Below are positions 1 through 5,494 of a stretch of 5,494 nucleotides of DNA, one piece after another (the stretch's first letter is position 1; every line of letters begins with the position of its first letter). The position numbers and the translations under genes are program-made. The notes under the pieces were generated by a model. That model was not told where the DNA came from, ran no database searches, and worked only from the letters and a program-made list of their open reading frames with translations. The stretch is from Lachnospiraceae bacterium (GTDB taxonomy: Bacteria > Bacillota_A > Clostridia > Lachnospirales > Lachnospiraceae): assembly GCA_018365895.1 (NCBI GenBank), contig JAGZJD010000114.1, positions 1 to 5,494 of the forward strand, written 5' to 3'.

Positions 1-38
1 AAAGAATTGAGAAAATTGACATTTTCAATGTTAGATGA
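1..38 (+). CDS. C-terminal tail of upstream gene, possibly mreB (5' partial)
   Basis: Frame 3 is open from the window edge and ends at TGA 36-38, giving the tail RIEKIDIFNVR. MreB-family proteins often end with a short helix containing an (I)(D/E)K(I/L)-like stretch after their last conserved Gly-Thr-Gly, so this tail is compatible with MreB. The identification rests mainly on synteny, because mreB normally lies directly upstream of mreC. Frame 1 is also open, to TAA 58-60, and cannot be excluded as the true tail. Only about 11 codons are visible, so the product is not proven. Confidence 0.4.
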   Translation, partial: RIEKIDIFNVR

Positions 39-45
39 AAATTAT

Positions 46-51
46 AGGTGG
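46..51 (+). promoter_or_regulatory. mreC ribosome binding site, decides start
   Basis: AGGTGG lies 10 bases before ATG 62, a workable Shine-Dalgarno distance. The alternative in-frame ATG at 35 has no purine-rich site at a suitable distance, so 62 is the better start. Confidence 0.6.
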
Positions 52-61
52 ATGGGATAAT

Positions 62-925
62 ATGAAAACAAAAAATCAAACGACATTAGCAAGTAAATAC
101 TGGTTATTGATTCTTTCAATGATTTGTATTATTTTGATGGGCCTGTCACTTGTGACAGACAAAGTGAATGGTCCGCTCCGAACAGTAGCAAATTACACGA
201 TTGTTCCGATGCAGAAAGGAATTAATCATATCGGATTGTGGATGAGCGATCTGACAAAAAATTTCGAAACATTAACAGAAGTAAAAAATGAAAATGAAGA
301 ATTGCAGAAAACAGTAGATGAGCTTACGATTGAGAATAACCGTTTGCAGCAAGAGCGCTATGAATTAGAGCGCCTGCAAGAACTTTATGCATTAGACCAA
401 AATTATGCAGATTATAAAAAGGTAGGGGCACATGTTACCGCGAATGACTCTGGTAACTGGTTCAGTTCTTTTACAATTGATAAAGGTGAGCAAGATGGCA
501 TCAAAAAGGACATGAATGTTATGGCTGGAACTGGTCTTGTTGGAATTGTGACAGAAGTGGGACCCAATTGGGCGCGTGTGCGTTCGATTATAGATGATTC
601 CAGCAATGTCAGCGCATTAATTTTGTCAACTTCAGATAAATGTATTGTAAAAGGAGATCTGACGCTGATGAATGATGGAAAGATTCGTTTTGAGCAACTT
701 GCAAATAATGGTTCTGAAATAAAAGAAGGGGAACAGGTTGTCACTTCACACATCAGCAGCAAATATCTTCAGGGTATTCTGATTGGATATGTCAGTGAAA
801 TTACGACGGATGCGAATAACCTTACAAGGTCTGGATATATTACACCTGCTGTCGATTTTCAACATTTGCAGGAAGTGCTTGTCATTACAACTACAAAAGA
901 GGAGATGTTAGAGAAGGAAGAATAG
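62..925 (+). CDS. mreC: Rod shape-determining protein MreC
   Basis: MreC is a single-pass membrane protein that organises the elongasome outside the membrane. It contacts PBP2 and MreD and couples them to MreB. From the ATG at 62 the protein is 287 residues, normal for the family. It has a short basic cytoplasmic tail, one membrane helix at about 14-31, a Glu/Leu/Asn-rich coiled coil at about 68-112 (the dimerisation segment), and a beta-rich domain at about 120-277. That domain carries family-typical stretches: GNWFSSFTIDKG at 131-142, then GLVGIV and, after it, RVRSIIDDSSNVSA. An in-frame ATG at 35 would add nine residues and overlap the upstream TGA as ATGA, but it lacks a ribosome binding site. 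The gene ends with two consecutive in-frame TAG codons (923-928). mreD starts 17 bases later, so the two are almost certainly co-transcribed. Confidence 0.95.
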   Translation: MKTKNQTTLASKYWLLILSMICIILMGLSLVTDKVNGPLRTVANYTIVPMQKGINHIGLWMSDLTKNFETLTEVKNENEELQKTVDELTIENNRLQQERYELERLQELYALDQNYADYKKVGAHVTANDSGNWFSSFTIDKGEQDGIKKDMNVMAGTGLVGIVTEVGPNWARVRSIIDDSSNVSALILSTSDKCIVKGDLTLMNDGKIRFEQLANNGSEIKEGEQVVTSHISSKYLQGILIGYVSEITTDANNLTRSGYITPAVDFQHLQEVLVITTTKEEMLEKEE

Positions 926-927
926 TA

Positions 928-935
928 GAAAGGAG
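928..935 (+). promoter_or_regulatory. mreD ribosome binding site supporting a TTG start
   Basis: GAAAGGAG lies 7 bases before TTG 943. No ATG or GTG in the right frame sits at a comparable distance, so the site fixes the non-ATG start. It begins at the third base of the second TAG of mreC. Confidence 0.75.
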
Positions 936-942
936 TACTGCT

Positions 943-1461
943 TTGAAAAGAAGAGTCATCACCGTTTTTATTATCGTCGTATGCTTTTTATTAGAGTGCA
1001 CCGTTTTTCAAAAAATTGCATTTGCATCTATCACCCCAAATCTTTTGATTATTATCACATCAGCATTTGGGTTTATGCGAGGAAAAAAGGAAGGAATGTT
1101 TGTCGGCTTCCTGTCCGGTCTGTTGGTCGATATTTTCTTTAACGAGCTGATTGGATTTTATGCATTGATTTTTATGGTGATTGGGTATGTAAACGGTTTT
1201 TTTAAACGGATTTTTTATGCCGAGGATATCAAACTTCCGTTAATTTTAATTGCGGCAAGTGATTTTATCTATGCACATATTGTATATATATTCCTCTTCA
1301 TTGTTAGAAGTCGGTTCAATTACCTCTACTACTTGAACCATATTATTATGCCGGAATTAATATATACTATTTTAGTAACATTAATTTTATACCAACTTAT
1401 TTTGCATATTAACCAAAAATTAGAAGCAGAAGAAAAAAGGAGTGCAAGTAAATTTGTTTAA
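943..1461 (+). CDS. mreD: Rod shape-determining protein MreD
   Basis: MreD is a small polytopic membrane protein of the elongasome that works with MreC to position and activate PBP2/RodA. The 172-residue product, starting at TTG, is of normal family length. It is strongly hydrophobic, with about five or six membrane segments: roughly residues 4-21, 28-45, 50-66, 70-88, 96-122 and 133-155. The central stretch with GFLSGLLVDIFFN followed by GFYALIFMVIGYVNG is the typical MreD signature of a Gly/Leu-rich helix, an Asp, then a Gly-Phe-Tyr turn. The C-terminus is charged and presumably cytoplasmic. Its last codons overlap the start of the PBP2 gene, suggesting translational coupling. MreD sequences diverge strongly, so the call rests on the central motif, topology and position between mreC and PBP2. 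Confidence 0.92.
   Translation: MKRRVITVFIIVVCFLLECTVFQKIAFASITPNLLIIITSAFGFMRGKKEGMFVGFLSGLLVDIFFNELIGFYALIFMVIGYVNGFFKRIFYAEDIKLPLILIAASDFIYAHIVYIFLFIVRSRFNYLYYLNHIIMPELIYTILVTLILYQLILHINQKLEAEEKRSASKFV
1435..1442 (+). promoter_or_regulatory. PBP2 ribosome binding site inside mreD, decides start
   Basis: AAAAGGAG sits within the end of mreD, 11 bases before TTG 1454. The earlier in-frame GTG at 1442 shares its first base with the last G of this site and so cannot be served by it. This favours the TTG, which overlaps the mreD stop as TTGTTTAA. Confidence 0.65.
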
Positions 1462-4342
1462 TCGTCTAAAAGATTCTATTCTAGAAGTATTAAAATCAAG
1501 ATTATTTGTTCTGATTGTTGTTTTTTGTATTTTGTCTGCAATATTAGTTCAGCGCGTATTCTATTTACAAATTGTAAAAGGAGAAGATTATCTGAACAAT
1601 TATAAGCTGAAAATTAAAAAAACCAAAAACATACAGGGAACGAGAGGAGTCATATTTGATCGCAATGGAGAAGTGCTTGCTACAAATAAGCTTGCTTACT
1701 CTGTACAGATTGAAGACAATGGTTCTTATGAGGATACTAAACAGAAGAATAAACTTATAAATAAAACGATCAATAGTGTGATTGATATGGTGGAAAAGAA
1801 TGGAGATTCGATCGTAAATGATTTTGGAATTATTCTGAACTCTAATAATGAATATGAATTTCTATACGCTGAAGGTACCAGAAGGCTGCGATTTCTTGCC
1901 GATATCTATGGATACACAACTATTGATAAATTGTCGGAAAAAGAAAAGAATTCTACTCCGCAGGAAGTAATGGATTTTCTTTGCGCAAATAAGCGCGGAA
2001 AGTCTTGGGGATTTGGAATCGATCAGGAAAAATATGAAAAATCTAGGGTGCTTCAGCTTGTGACAATTCGATATGGGATGCATCTGAACAGTTTCCAGAA
2101 GTACATTCCAACTACCATTGCTTCTGATGTCAGTGACGAGACAGTGGCGGTCATCATGGAAAATCTATCTGATCTTCAAGGAATTAGTATTGGAGAGGAA
2201 TCGCTGAGAGTTTATCCGGATAGTAAATATTTTTCATCCATTCTAGGATACACCGGAAAGATTTCGCAGGAAGAGTATGACGAGTTGAGCGAGGAACAAC
2301 AAAAATCGTATTCTCTGACAGATATTGTAGGAAAATCAGGTATTGAACAGACAATGGATGAATATTTGCAAGGTGAAAAAGGAAAAGAAACAGTATATGT
2401 AGACAGTGTAGGAAAAGTTATTGAAAGTAAGAAAGATAAGGAACCGAAGGCGGGGAATAACCTTTATCTTTCCATTGATAAGAATTTGCAGATTACAGCT
2501 TATAATCTGATTGAAGAAAAATTAGCTGGTATTATCTTAAAAAAAATGACTACGGCATTGGATTATACGAGAGATCCGGAAGGAAACTCAGATATTATTA
2601 TTCCAGTTGGAGATATCTACAACGCCTTCTTTGCAAATGAGATTTTGGATATTGACCATTTTGCAACTAGTGAGGCACAAGCAACTGAACAGGCAGTCTA
2701 CGCGGCGTATAGTGAACGTCTTGATTCTGCAATTAATGAAATTATAGCAGAACTACAGTCTTCATCATCGAAGCCATATAAAGATCTGTCAAAAGAAATG
2801 CAGGCATATATGAATTATATCGAGGCAGATTTACTTACATCCAAAACAGGAATCATTGTGAAGGATAAGATTGACACAAATGACGAGACCTATAAAGCGT
2901 GGAAAACAGATGAGTCTATCAATCTGAATCAGTATTTGAATTATGCGATCTCAAAGAATTGGATTGATACTTCTGTCATACAAGATTATGTATCTTCCGA
3001 TGAAAAATATTCCAATGCTGGAGAATTGTATCAGGGTATCCTGACATTCATCAGTGATTACTTGAAAACGGACAGTAGCTTTGAGAAACTCATTTACCAA
3101 TATATGATCAAGGATGGTACTCTTCGAGGCAGTCAGGTATGTATGATGTTATATGAGCAGAATGTACTTCCATTTGACGAAGAGCAATATAATCGTCTTT
3201 CAGCAGGAGCCGTATCTGCGTATGACTTCATTCGAAGTAAGATTACAAGTTTGGAGATTACACCTGGACAATTAGGTGTGGAACCTTCTACTGGATCATT
3301 TGTCATGACTGAAGTTGCAACTGGTAAGACACTTGCACTTGTTTCTTATCCTGGATATGATAACAATAGACTTGCCAACACAATGGATTCTGATTATTAC
3401 AATAAACTATATGTAGATCTTTCTCAGCCTTTTTACAATAAGGCTACTCAGGAGACAACTGCACCTGGCTCCACTTATAAGATGGTATCCTCTGCCGCTG
3501 GTCTATCAGAAGGTATTATTACCGGAAGCACAACGATTGGCTGTTATGGTCCATATAAAAATGTTACACCTAGTCCAAAATGTTGGATTTATCCTGGTGG
3601 ACATGGCAACTTGACCGTAACTGGTGCCCTTGCCCACTCTTGTAATAACTTTTATTTTGATGTAGGTTATCGACTGGGTCTGTCATCAGAAGGAAATTAC
3701 TCTTCAGATGTTGGAACAAATAAACTTGCAAAATATGCTCAGATGTTTGGACTTGGAGAGACTTCCGGTCTTGAAATTCCAGAATCCGAACCACGACTCA
3801 GTGATGAAGATGCTGTGCGTTCTGCAATTGGACAGGGAACAAACTTGTTTACAACAAGTCAGCTTGCAAAATATGTAACAGCTATCGCGAATCGCGGCAC
3901 CGTATATGATCTTACACTTTTAAGTAAGATAGAAGATGTTGATGGTAATCTGGTGAAAGAATTTGAGCCTACCTTATATAAACAAATCGAAAAAAGTGAA
4001 ATCAGCAGTACTTCTTTTAATCTGATTCAGCAAGGTATGGAGCAGATGGTAGAAAGAGATAGCCGTTTCAAGAGTGTACGTGACGGTGGAATTAAGATGG
4101 CAGGAAAAACCGGTACCGCACAGCATAGTAAGGCTCATGCCGATCATGTTTTATTTGTCGGATATGCACCGGCAGATCAGCCGGAGATTGCAGTCAGTGC
4201 ACGTATTGCGTATGGCTATAACTCTGGTTATCCAGCTGAGATTGGGCGGGATATGGTTAGAAAATATTTTAACCTTGCGGATGACTCAGATCTTGTAACC
4301 GGAACCGCTTCTTCACTTGGTTCAGAAATACGAGGAGATTAA
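1454..4342 (+). CDS. mrdA: Penicillin-binding protein 2, class B elongation transpeptidase with large insertion
   Basis: This is the D,D-transpeptidase that cross-links new peptidoglycan along the side wall with RodA; it is the target of beta-lactams in this complex. From TTG 1454 it has 962 residues (966 if GTG 1442 is used). In order: a short cytoplasmic tail; one membrane anchor at about 17-37; the class B N-terminal module, with GTRG at 62-65, FDRNG at 68-72 and RVYPDS from R252; and SIDKNLQ at 340-346, which normally leads into the transpeptidase domain. The catalytic motifs are all intact: STYK (Ser673 nucleophile, Lys676), SCN at 729-731, and KTGT starting at Lys885. Between about 360 and 610 lies a roughly 250-residue, acidic, mostly helical insertion. 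Without it the length would be about 710, close to Bacillus subtilis PBP2A. Proline codon use shifts after about residue 600. The alternative symbol is pbpA. Function is firm; the role of the insertion is unknown. Confidence 0.95.
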   Translation: MFNRLKDSILEVLKSRLFVLIVVFCILSAILVQRVFYLQIVKGEDYLNNYKLKIKKTKNIQGTRGVIFDRNGEVLATNKLAYSVQIEDNGSYEDTKQKNKLINKTINSVIDMVEKNGDSIVNDFGIILNSNNEYEFLYAEGTRRLRFLADIYGYTTIDKLSEKEKNSTPQEVMDFLCANKRGKSWGFGIDQEKYEKSRVLQLVTIRYGMHLNSFQKYIPTTIASDVSDETVAVIMENLSDLQGISIGEESLRVYPDSKYFSSILGYTGKISQEEYDELSEEQQKSYSLTDIVGKSGIEQTMDEYLQGEKGKETVYVDSVGKVIESKKDKEPKAGNNLYLSIDKNLQITAYNLIEEKLAGIILKKMTTALDYTRDPEGNSDIIIPVGDIYNAFFANEILDIDHFATSEAQATEQAVYAAYSERLDSAINEIIAELQSSSSKPYKDLSKEMQAYMNYIEADLLTSKTGIIVKDKIDTNDETYKAWKTDESINLNQYLNYAISKNWIDTSVIQDYVSSDEKYSNAGELYQGILTFISDYLKTDSSFEKLIYQYMIKDGTLRGSQVCMMLYEQNVLPFDEEQYNRLSAGAVSAYDFIRSKITSLEITPGQLGVEPSTGSFVMTEVATGKTLALVSYPGYDNNRLANTMDSDYYNKLYVDLSQPFYNKATQETTAPGSTYKMVSSAAGLSEGIITGSTTIGCYGPYKNVTPSPKCWIYPGGHGNLTVTGALAHSCNNFYFDVGYRLGLSSEGNYSSDVGTNKLAKYAQMFGLGETSGLEIPESEPRLSDEDAVRSAIGQGTNLFTTSQLAKYVTAIANRGTVYDLTLLSKIEDVDGNLVKEFEPTLYKQIEKSEISSTSFNLIQQGMEQMVERDSRFKSVRDGGIKMAGKTGTAQHSKAHADHVLFVGYAPADQPEIAVSARIAYGYNSGYPAEIGRDMVRKYFNLADDSDLVTGTASSLGSEIRGD
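2531..3283 (+). other. Region of PBP2 gene encoding a ~250-residue helical insertion
   Basis: The segment covers about residues 360-610 of PBP2. It separates the SIDKNLQ strand from SFVMTEVATGKTLALVSYPG, two elements that lie only about 25-35 residues apart in ordinary class B PBPs. It is rich in Asp, Glu, Ser, Lys and Tyr, has few Gly or Pro, and looks mostly alpha-helical. It contains one Cys (in QVCMM) and no membrane helix, so it should be extracytoplasmic. I recognise no named domain in it. Boundaries are estimates by eye. Confidence 0.75.
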
Positions 4343-4436
4343 CAGGAGAATACTTTCAGAACCCTTTTTAAAGCACAAAAGAAAAATGTCAGACAGACCC
4401 ACGGATTATAAAAAATGCATGTAGGAGGAATTTAAA
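4343..4436 (+). other. Intergenic gap between PBP2 and minD, no minC
   Basis: This is the only sizeable gap in the cluster. It starts with a purine-rich AGGAGA (4344-4349) that has no ATG, GTG or TTG at a usable distance. It contains a 12-codon frame from ATG 4386 to TAG 4424, whose reading frame is open back into the PBP2 gene. It ends with the minD ribosome binding site. TATAAA at 4407-4412 could serve as a -10 box, but the -35 match is poor. No GC-rich hairpin followed by a T-run is present, so I see no intrinsic terminator; read-through into minD is likely. Confidence 0.6.
4423..4428 (+). promoter_or_regulatory. minD ribosome binding site
   Basis: A perfect AGGAGG lies 8 bases before ATG 4437. 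It is stronger than the sites of mreC or PBP2, suggesting relatively high translation of minD. Confidence 0.85.
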
Positions 4437-5228
4437 ATGGGTGAAGTTATTGTAGTTACATCAGGAAAGGGAGGCGTTGGAAAAACAACGACAACCGCAA
4501 ATTTAGGGGTAGGACTTGCAAAATTAGATAAAAAGGTTGTGGTAATCGATACTGATCTGGGACTTCGAAATTTAGATGTTGTCATGGGACTTGAAAATCG
4601 TATTGTATATAACCTTGTAGACGTGATTGAAGGAAATTGTCGCATGAAACAGGCACTAATCAAGGATAAACGGTATGATAATCTTTATCTTCTGCCTTCG
4701 GCACAGACAAAAGATAAGTCTGCGATTTCTCCGCAGCAAATGAAAAAGCTGACAGAAGAGTTAAAGGAAGAATATGATTACATACTTTTGGATTGTCCCG
4801 CTGGAATTGAACAGGGATTTCAGAATGCAATCGCGGGAGCTGACCGTGCAGTTATTGTGACAACTCCAGAAGTATCTGCAATACGTGATGCGGACCGGAT
4901 TATTGGTCTACTTGAAAAAAATCATATAAACAAAATTGATTTAATCATAAATCGTATTCGAATGGACATGGTCAAGAGGGGAGATATGATGTCTGTAGAG
5001 GATGTAACAGAAATTTTGGCAGTCCACCTTCTAGGAGCAATTCCAGACGATGAAAAGATTGTAATTGGAACAAATCAAGGAGAACCGGTCATTGGGCTTG
5101 ACTCTATAGCTGGAAAAGCATACTTTAATATTTGCAGACGACTTTTAGGCGAAGATGTTCCATTCCTGAATTTAGATTCTAATTCTGGACTTTTTACAAA
5201 ACTTACCCGTATTTTTCAAAAGCATTAG
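4437..5228 (+). CDS. minD: Septum site-determining ATPase MinD
   Basis: MinD is a ParA/MinD-type ATPase that dimerises on ATP, binds the membrane, recruits the division inhibitor MinC where present, and is released by MinE-stimulated hydrolysis. The 263-residue product has full normal length. Visible motifs are the deviant Walker A loop GKGGVGKTT (10-18, signature Lys11 and catalytic-loop Lys16), the switch I segment IDTDLGLRNLD with Asp38 and Asp40, and Walker B YILLDCPAG with Asp119. The switch-adjacent VSAIRDADRI at 146-155 also matches MinD. The last 13 residues, GLFTKLTRIFQKH, form an amphipathic cationic helix: Leu252, Phe253, Leu256, Ile259 and Phe260 against Lys255, Arg258 and Lys262. 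This is the membrane-targeting sequence that separates MinD from soluble ParA or flagellar FlhG relatives. minE follows after 14 bases, which settles the identity. Confidence 0.97.
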   Translation: MGEVIVVTSGKGGVGKTTTTANLGVGLAKLDKKVVVIDTDLGLRNLDVVMGLENRIVYNLVDVIEGNCRMKQALIKDKRYDNLYLLPSAQTKDKSAISPQQMKKLTEELKEEYDYILLDCPAGIEQGFQNAIAGADRAVIVTTPEVSAIRDADRIIGLLEKNHINKIDLIINRIRMDMVKRGDMMSVEDVTEILAVHLLGAIPDDEKIVIGTNQGEPVIGLDSIAGKAYFNICRRLLGEDVPFLNLDSNSGLFTKLTRIFQKH

Positions 5229-5234
5229 GAGGTG
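5227..5234 (+). promoter_or_regulatory. minE ribosome binding site overlapping the minD stop
   Basis: AGGAGGTG begins within the TAG stop of minD (5226-5228) and ends 8 bases before ATG 5243. A ribosome terminating on minD would cover this site, so minD and minE translation are probably coupled, helping to keep a fixed MinD:MinE ratio. Confidence 0.85.
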
Positions 5235-5242
5235 TTGTAAAG

Positions 5243-5473
5243 ATGAGCGTATTTGAAACAATCAAGAGAAAACCTTCCGTTTTAATTGCAAAAGACAGGC
5301 TGAAAATATTACTTGTTTCAGACCGCGTAAACTGTACACCCGATGCACTAGAAAAAGTACAATTGGAATTGTATAAGACGATTTCAAAATACATTGAAGT
5401 AACTCCGGAGACGTTTGACGTTCAATTTACACGTTCAACAATATTTATTAAACTTACAGGAGAAGAATCGTGA
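5243..5473 (+). CDS. minE: Cell division topological specificity factor MinE
   Basis: MinE stimulates MinD ATP hydrolysis and release from the membrane, driving the dynamic Min pattern that keeps inhibition away from midcell. The product is 76 residues, about 12 shorter than the 88-residue Escherichia coli protein, with the difference mainly at the C-terminus. The first residues (MSVFETIKRK) form a short amphipathic, basic membrane-binding segment. Residues 13-28, with IAKDRLKILLVSDR, match the MinD-contact helix and its conserved Ala-Lys-(D/E)-Arg-Leu core. Residues about 36-72 form the topological-specificity domain, with the typical ISKYIEVTPE turn before the last strands. The stop overlaps the start of the next gene (GTGA), indicating tight coupling to the downstream reading frame. 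Confidence 0.95.
   Translation: MSVFETIKRKPSVLIAKDRLKILLVSDRVNCTPDALEKVQLELYKTISKYIEVTPETFDVQFTRSTIFIKLTGEES
5458..5462 (+). promoter_or_regulatory. Ribosome binding site of the gene starting at 5470
   Basis: AGGAG inside the end of minE lies 7 bases before GTG 5470. This ideal spacing supports a real gene start at the window edge, not a chance overlap. Confidence 0.7.
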
Positions 5474-5494
5474 AACTATCGAAACCCTATCATA
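5470..5494 (+). CDS. Start of downstream gene, probably rodA (SEDS glycosyltransferase), 3' partial
   Basis: A GTG at 5470 overlaps the minE stop as GTGA and is preceded by a good ribosome binding site. Eight codons are visible: MKLSKPYH. In Clostridia the gene after minE in this cluster is commonly rodA, whose product polymerises glycan strands with PBP2. A short basic cytoplasmic start before the first membrane helix would fit. The sequence itself is too short to identify the product, so the name is inference from context only and no symbol is assigned. Confidence 0.6.

Noticed and set aside
16..21. Perfect TTGACA resembling a -35 box before mreC
   Set aside because: No TATAAT-like hexamer occurs at 16-18 bases downstream; the nearest AT-rich match (ATTATA, 41-46) needs 19 bases and is poor. 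The position is within what seems to be upstream coding sequence.
412..762. Open frame of 116 codons on the - strand inside mreC
   Set aside because: It is antisense to conserved mreC sequence, has no convincing ribosome binding site or recognisable domain, and looks like a shadow of the coding strand.
4074..4298. Open frame of 74 codons on the + strand inside the PBP2 gene
   Set aside because: It is out of frame with the KTG-containing catalytic region, which is clearly the real coding frame, and has no domain of its own.
4364..4381. CTTTT ... AAAAG arms as a possible terminator after PBP2
   Set aside because: A five-pair stem with mostly A-T pairs and no following T-run is too weak for an intrinsic terminator.
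4406..4663. Open frame of 85 codons on the - strand over the start of minD
   Set aside because: It is antisense to the Walker A and switch I region of minD. The Ser/Thr/Pro-rich translation is typical of a reverse-strand shadow.
5358..5373. Inverted repeat TACAATT-GG-AATTGTA, operator-like
   Set aside because: It lies inside the minE coding sequence, occurs once, and the two-base centre makes it unfit as a hairpin. Chance in AT-rich coding DNA is the simplest reading.

Overview
This window is a tightly packed, single-strand gene cluster for rod-shape maintenance and division-site placement. It reads left to right as: the tail of an upstream gene, mreC, mreD, a class B penicillin-binding protein 2 (mrdA/pbpA type), minD, minE, and the first eight codons of a further gene, most likely rodA. 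All genes are on the + strand. The AT-rich composition, strong AGGAGG-type ribosome binding sites, TTG/GTG starts and this gene order (shape genes, then min genes, then probably a SEDS polymerase) fit a low-GC Clostridia genome. A Lachnospiraceae-like gut anaerobe is my best guess. That placement is inference from style and synteny, not from a marker gene.

Region by region: bases 1-61 hold the end of an upstream reading frame (mreB expected by synteny) and the mreC ribosome binding site. mreC (62-925) and mreD (943-1461) encode the membrane-anchored scaffold of the elongasome. The PBP2 gene (best start TTG at 1454, to 4342) overlaps the mreD stop and encodes the cross-linking transpeptidase. 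It is about 250 residues longer than its ordinary relatives because of a mostly helical insertion just before the catalytic domain. A 94-base gap (4343-4436) separates it from minD (4437-5228), which is followed at once by minE (5243-5473). The next gene starts at 5470 with a GTGA overlap.

MreC and MreD link the cytoplasmic MreB filament to PBP2 and its SEDS partner RodA, which together build lateral wall. MinD and MinE form an ATP-driven membrane switch that sets where division is inhibited. The inhibitor gene minC, often found beside minD in Clostridia, is not in the gap where it would be expected. The most interesting points are the large uncharacterised PBP2 insertion, the missing minC with an orphan ribosome binding site and short open frame in its place, and a shift in codon preference over the PBP2 catalytic domain. 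I see no mobile element, CRISPR array, RNA gene or clear terminator.
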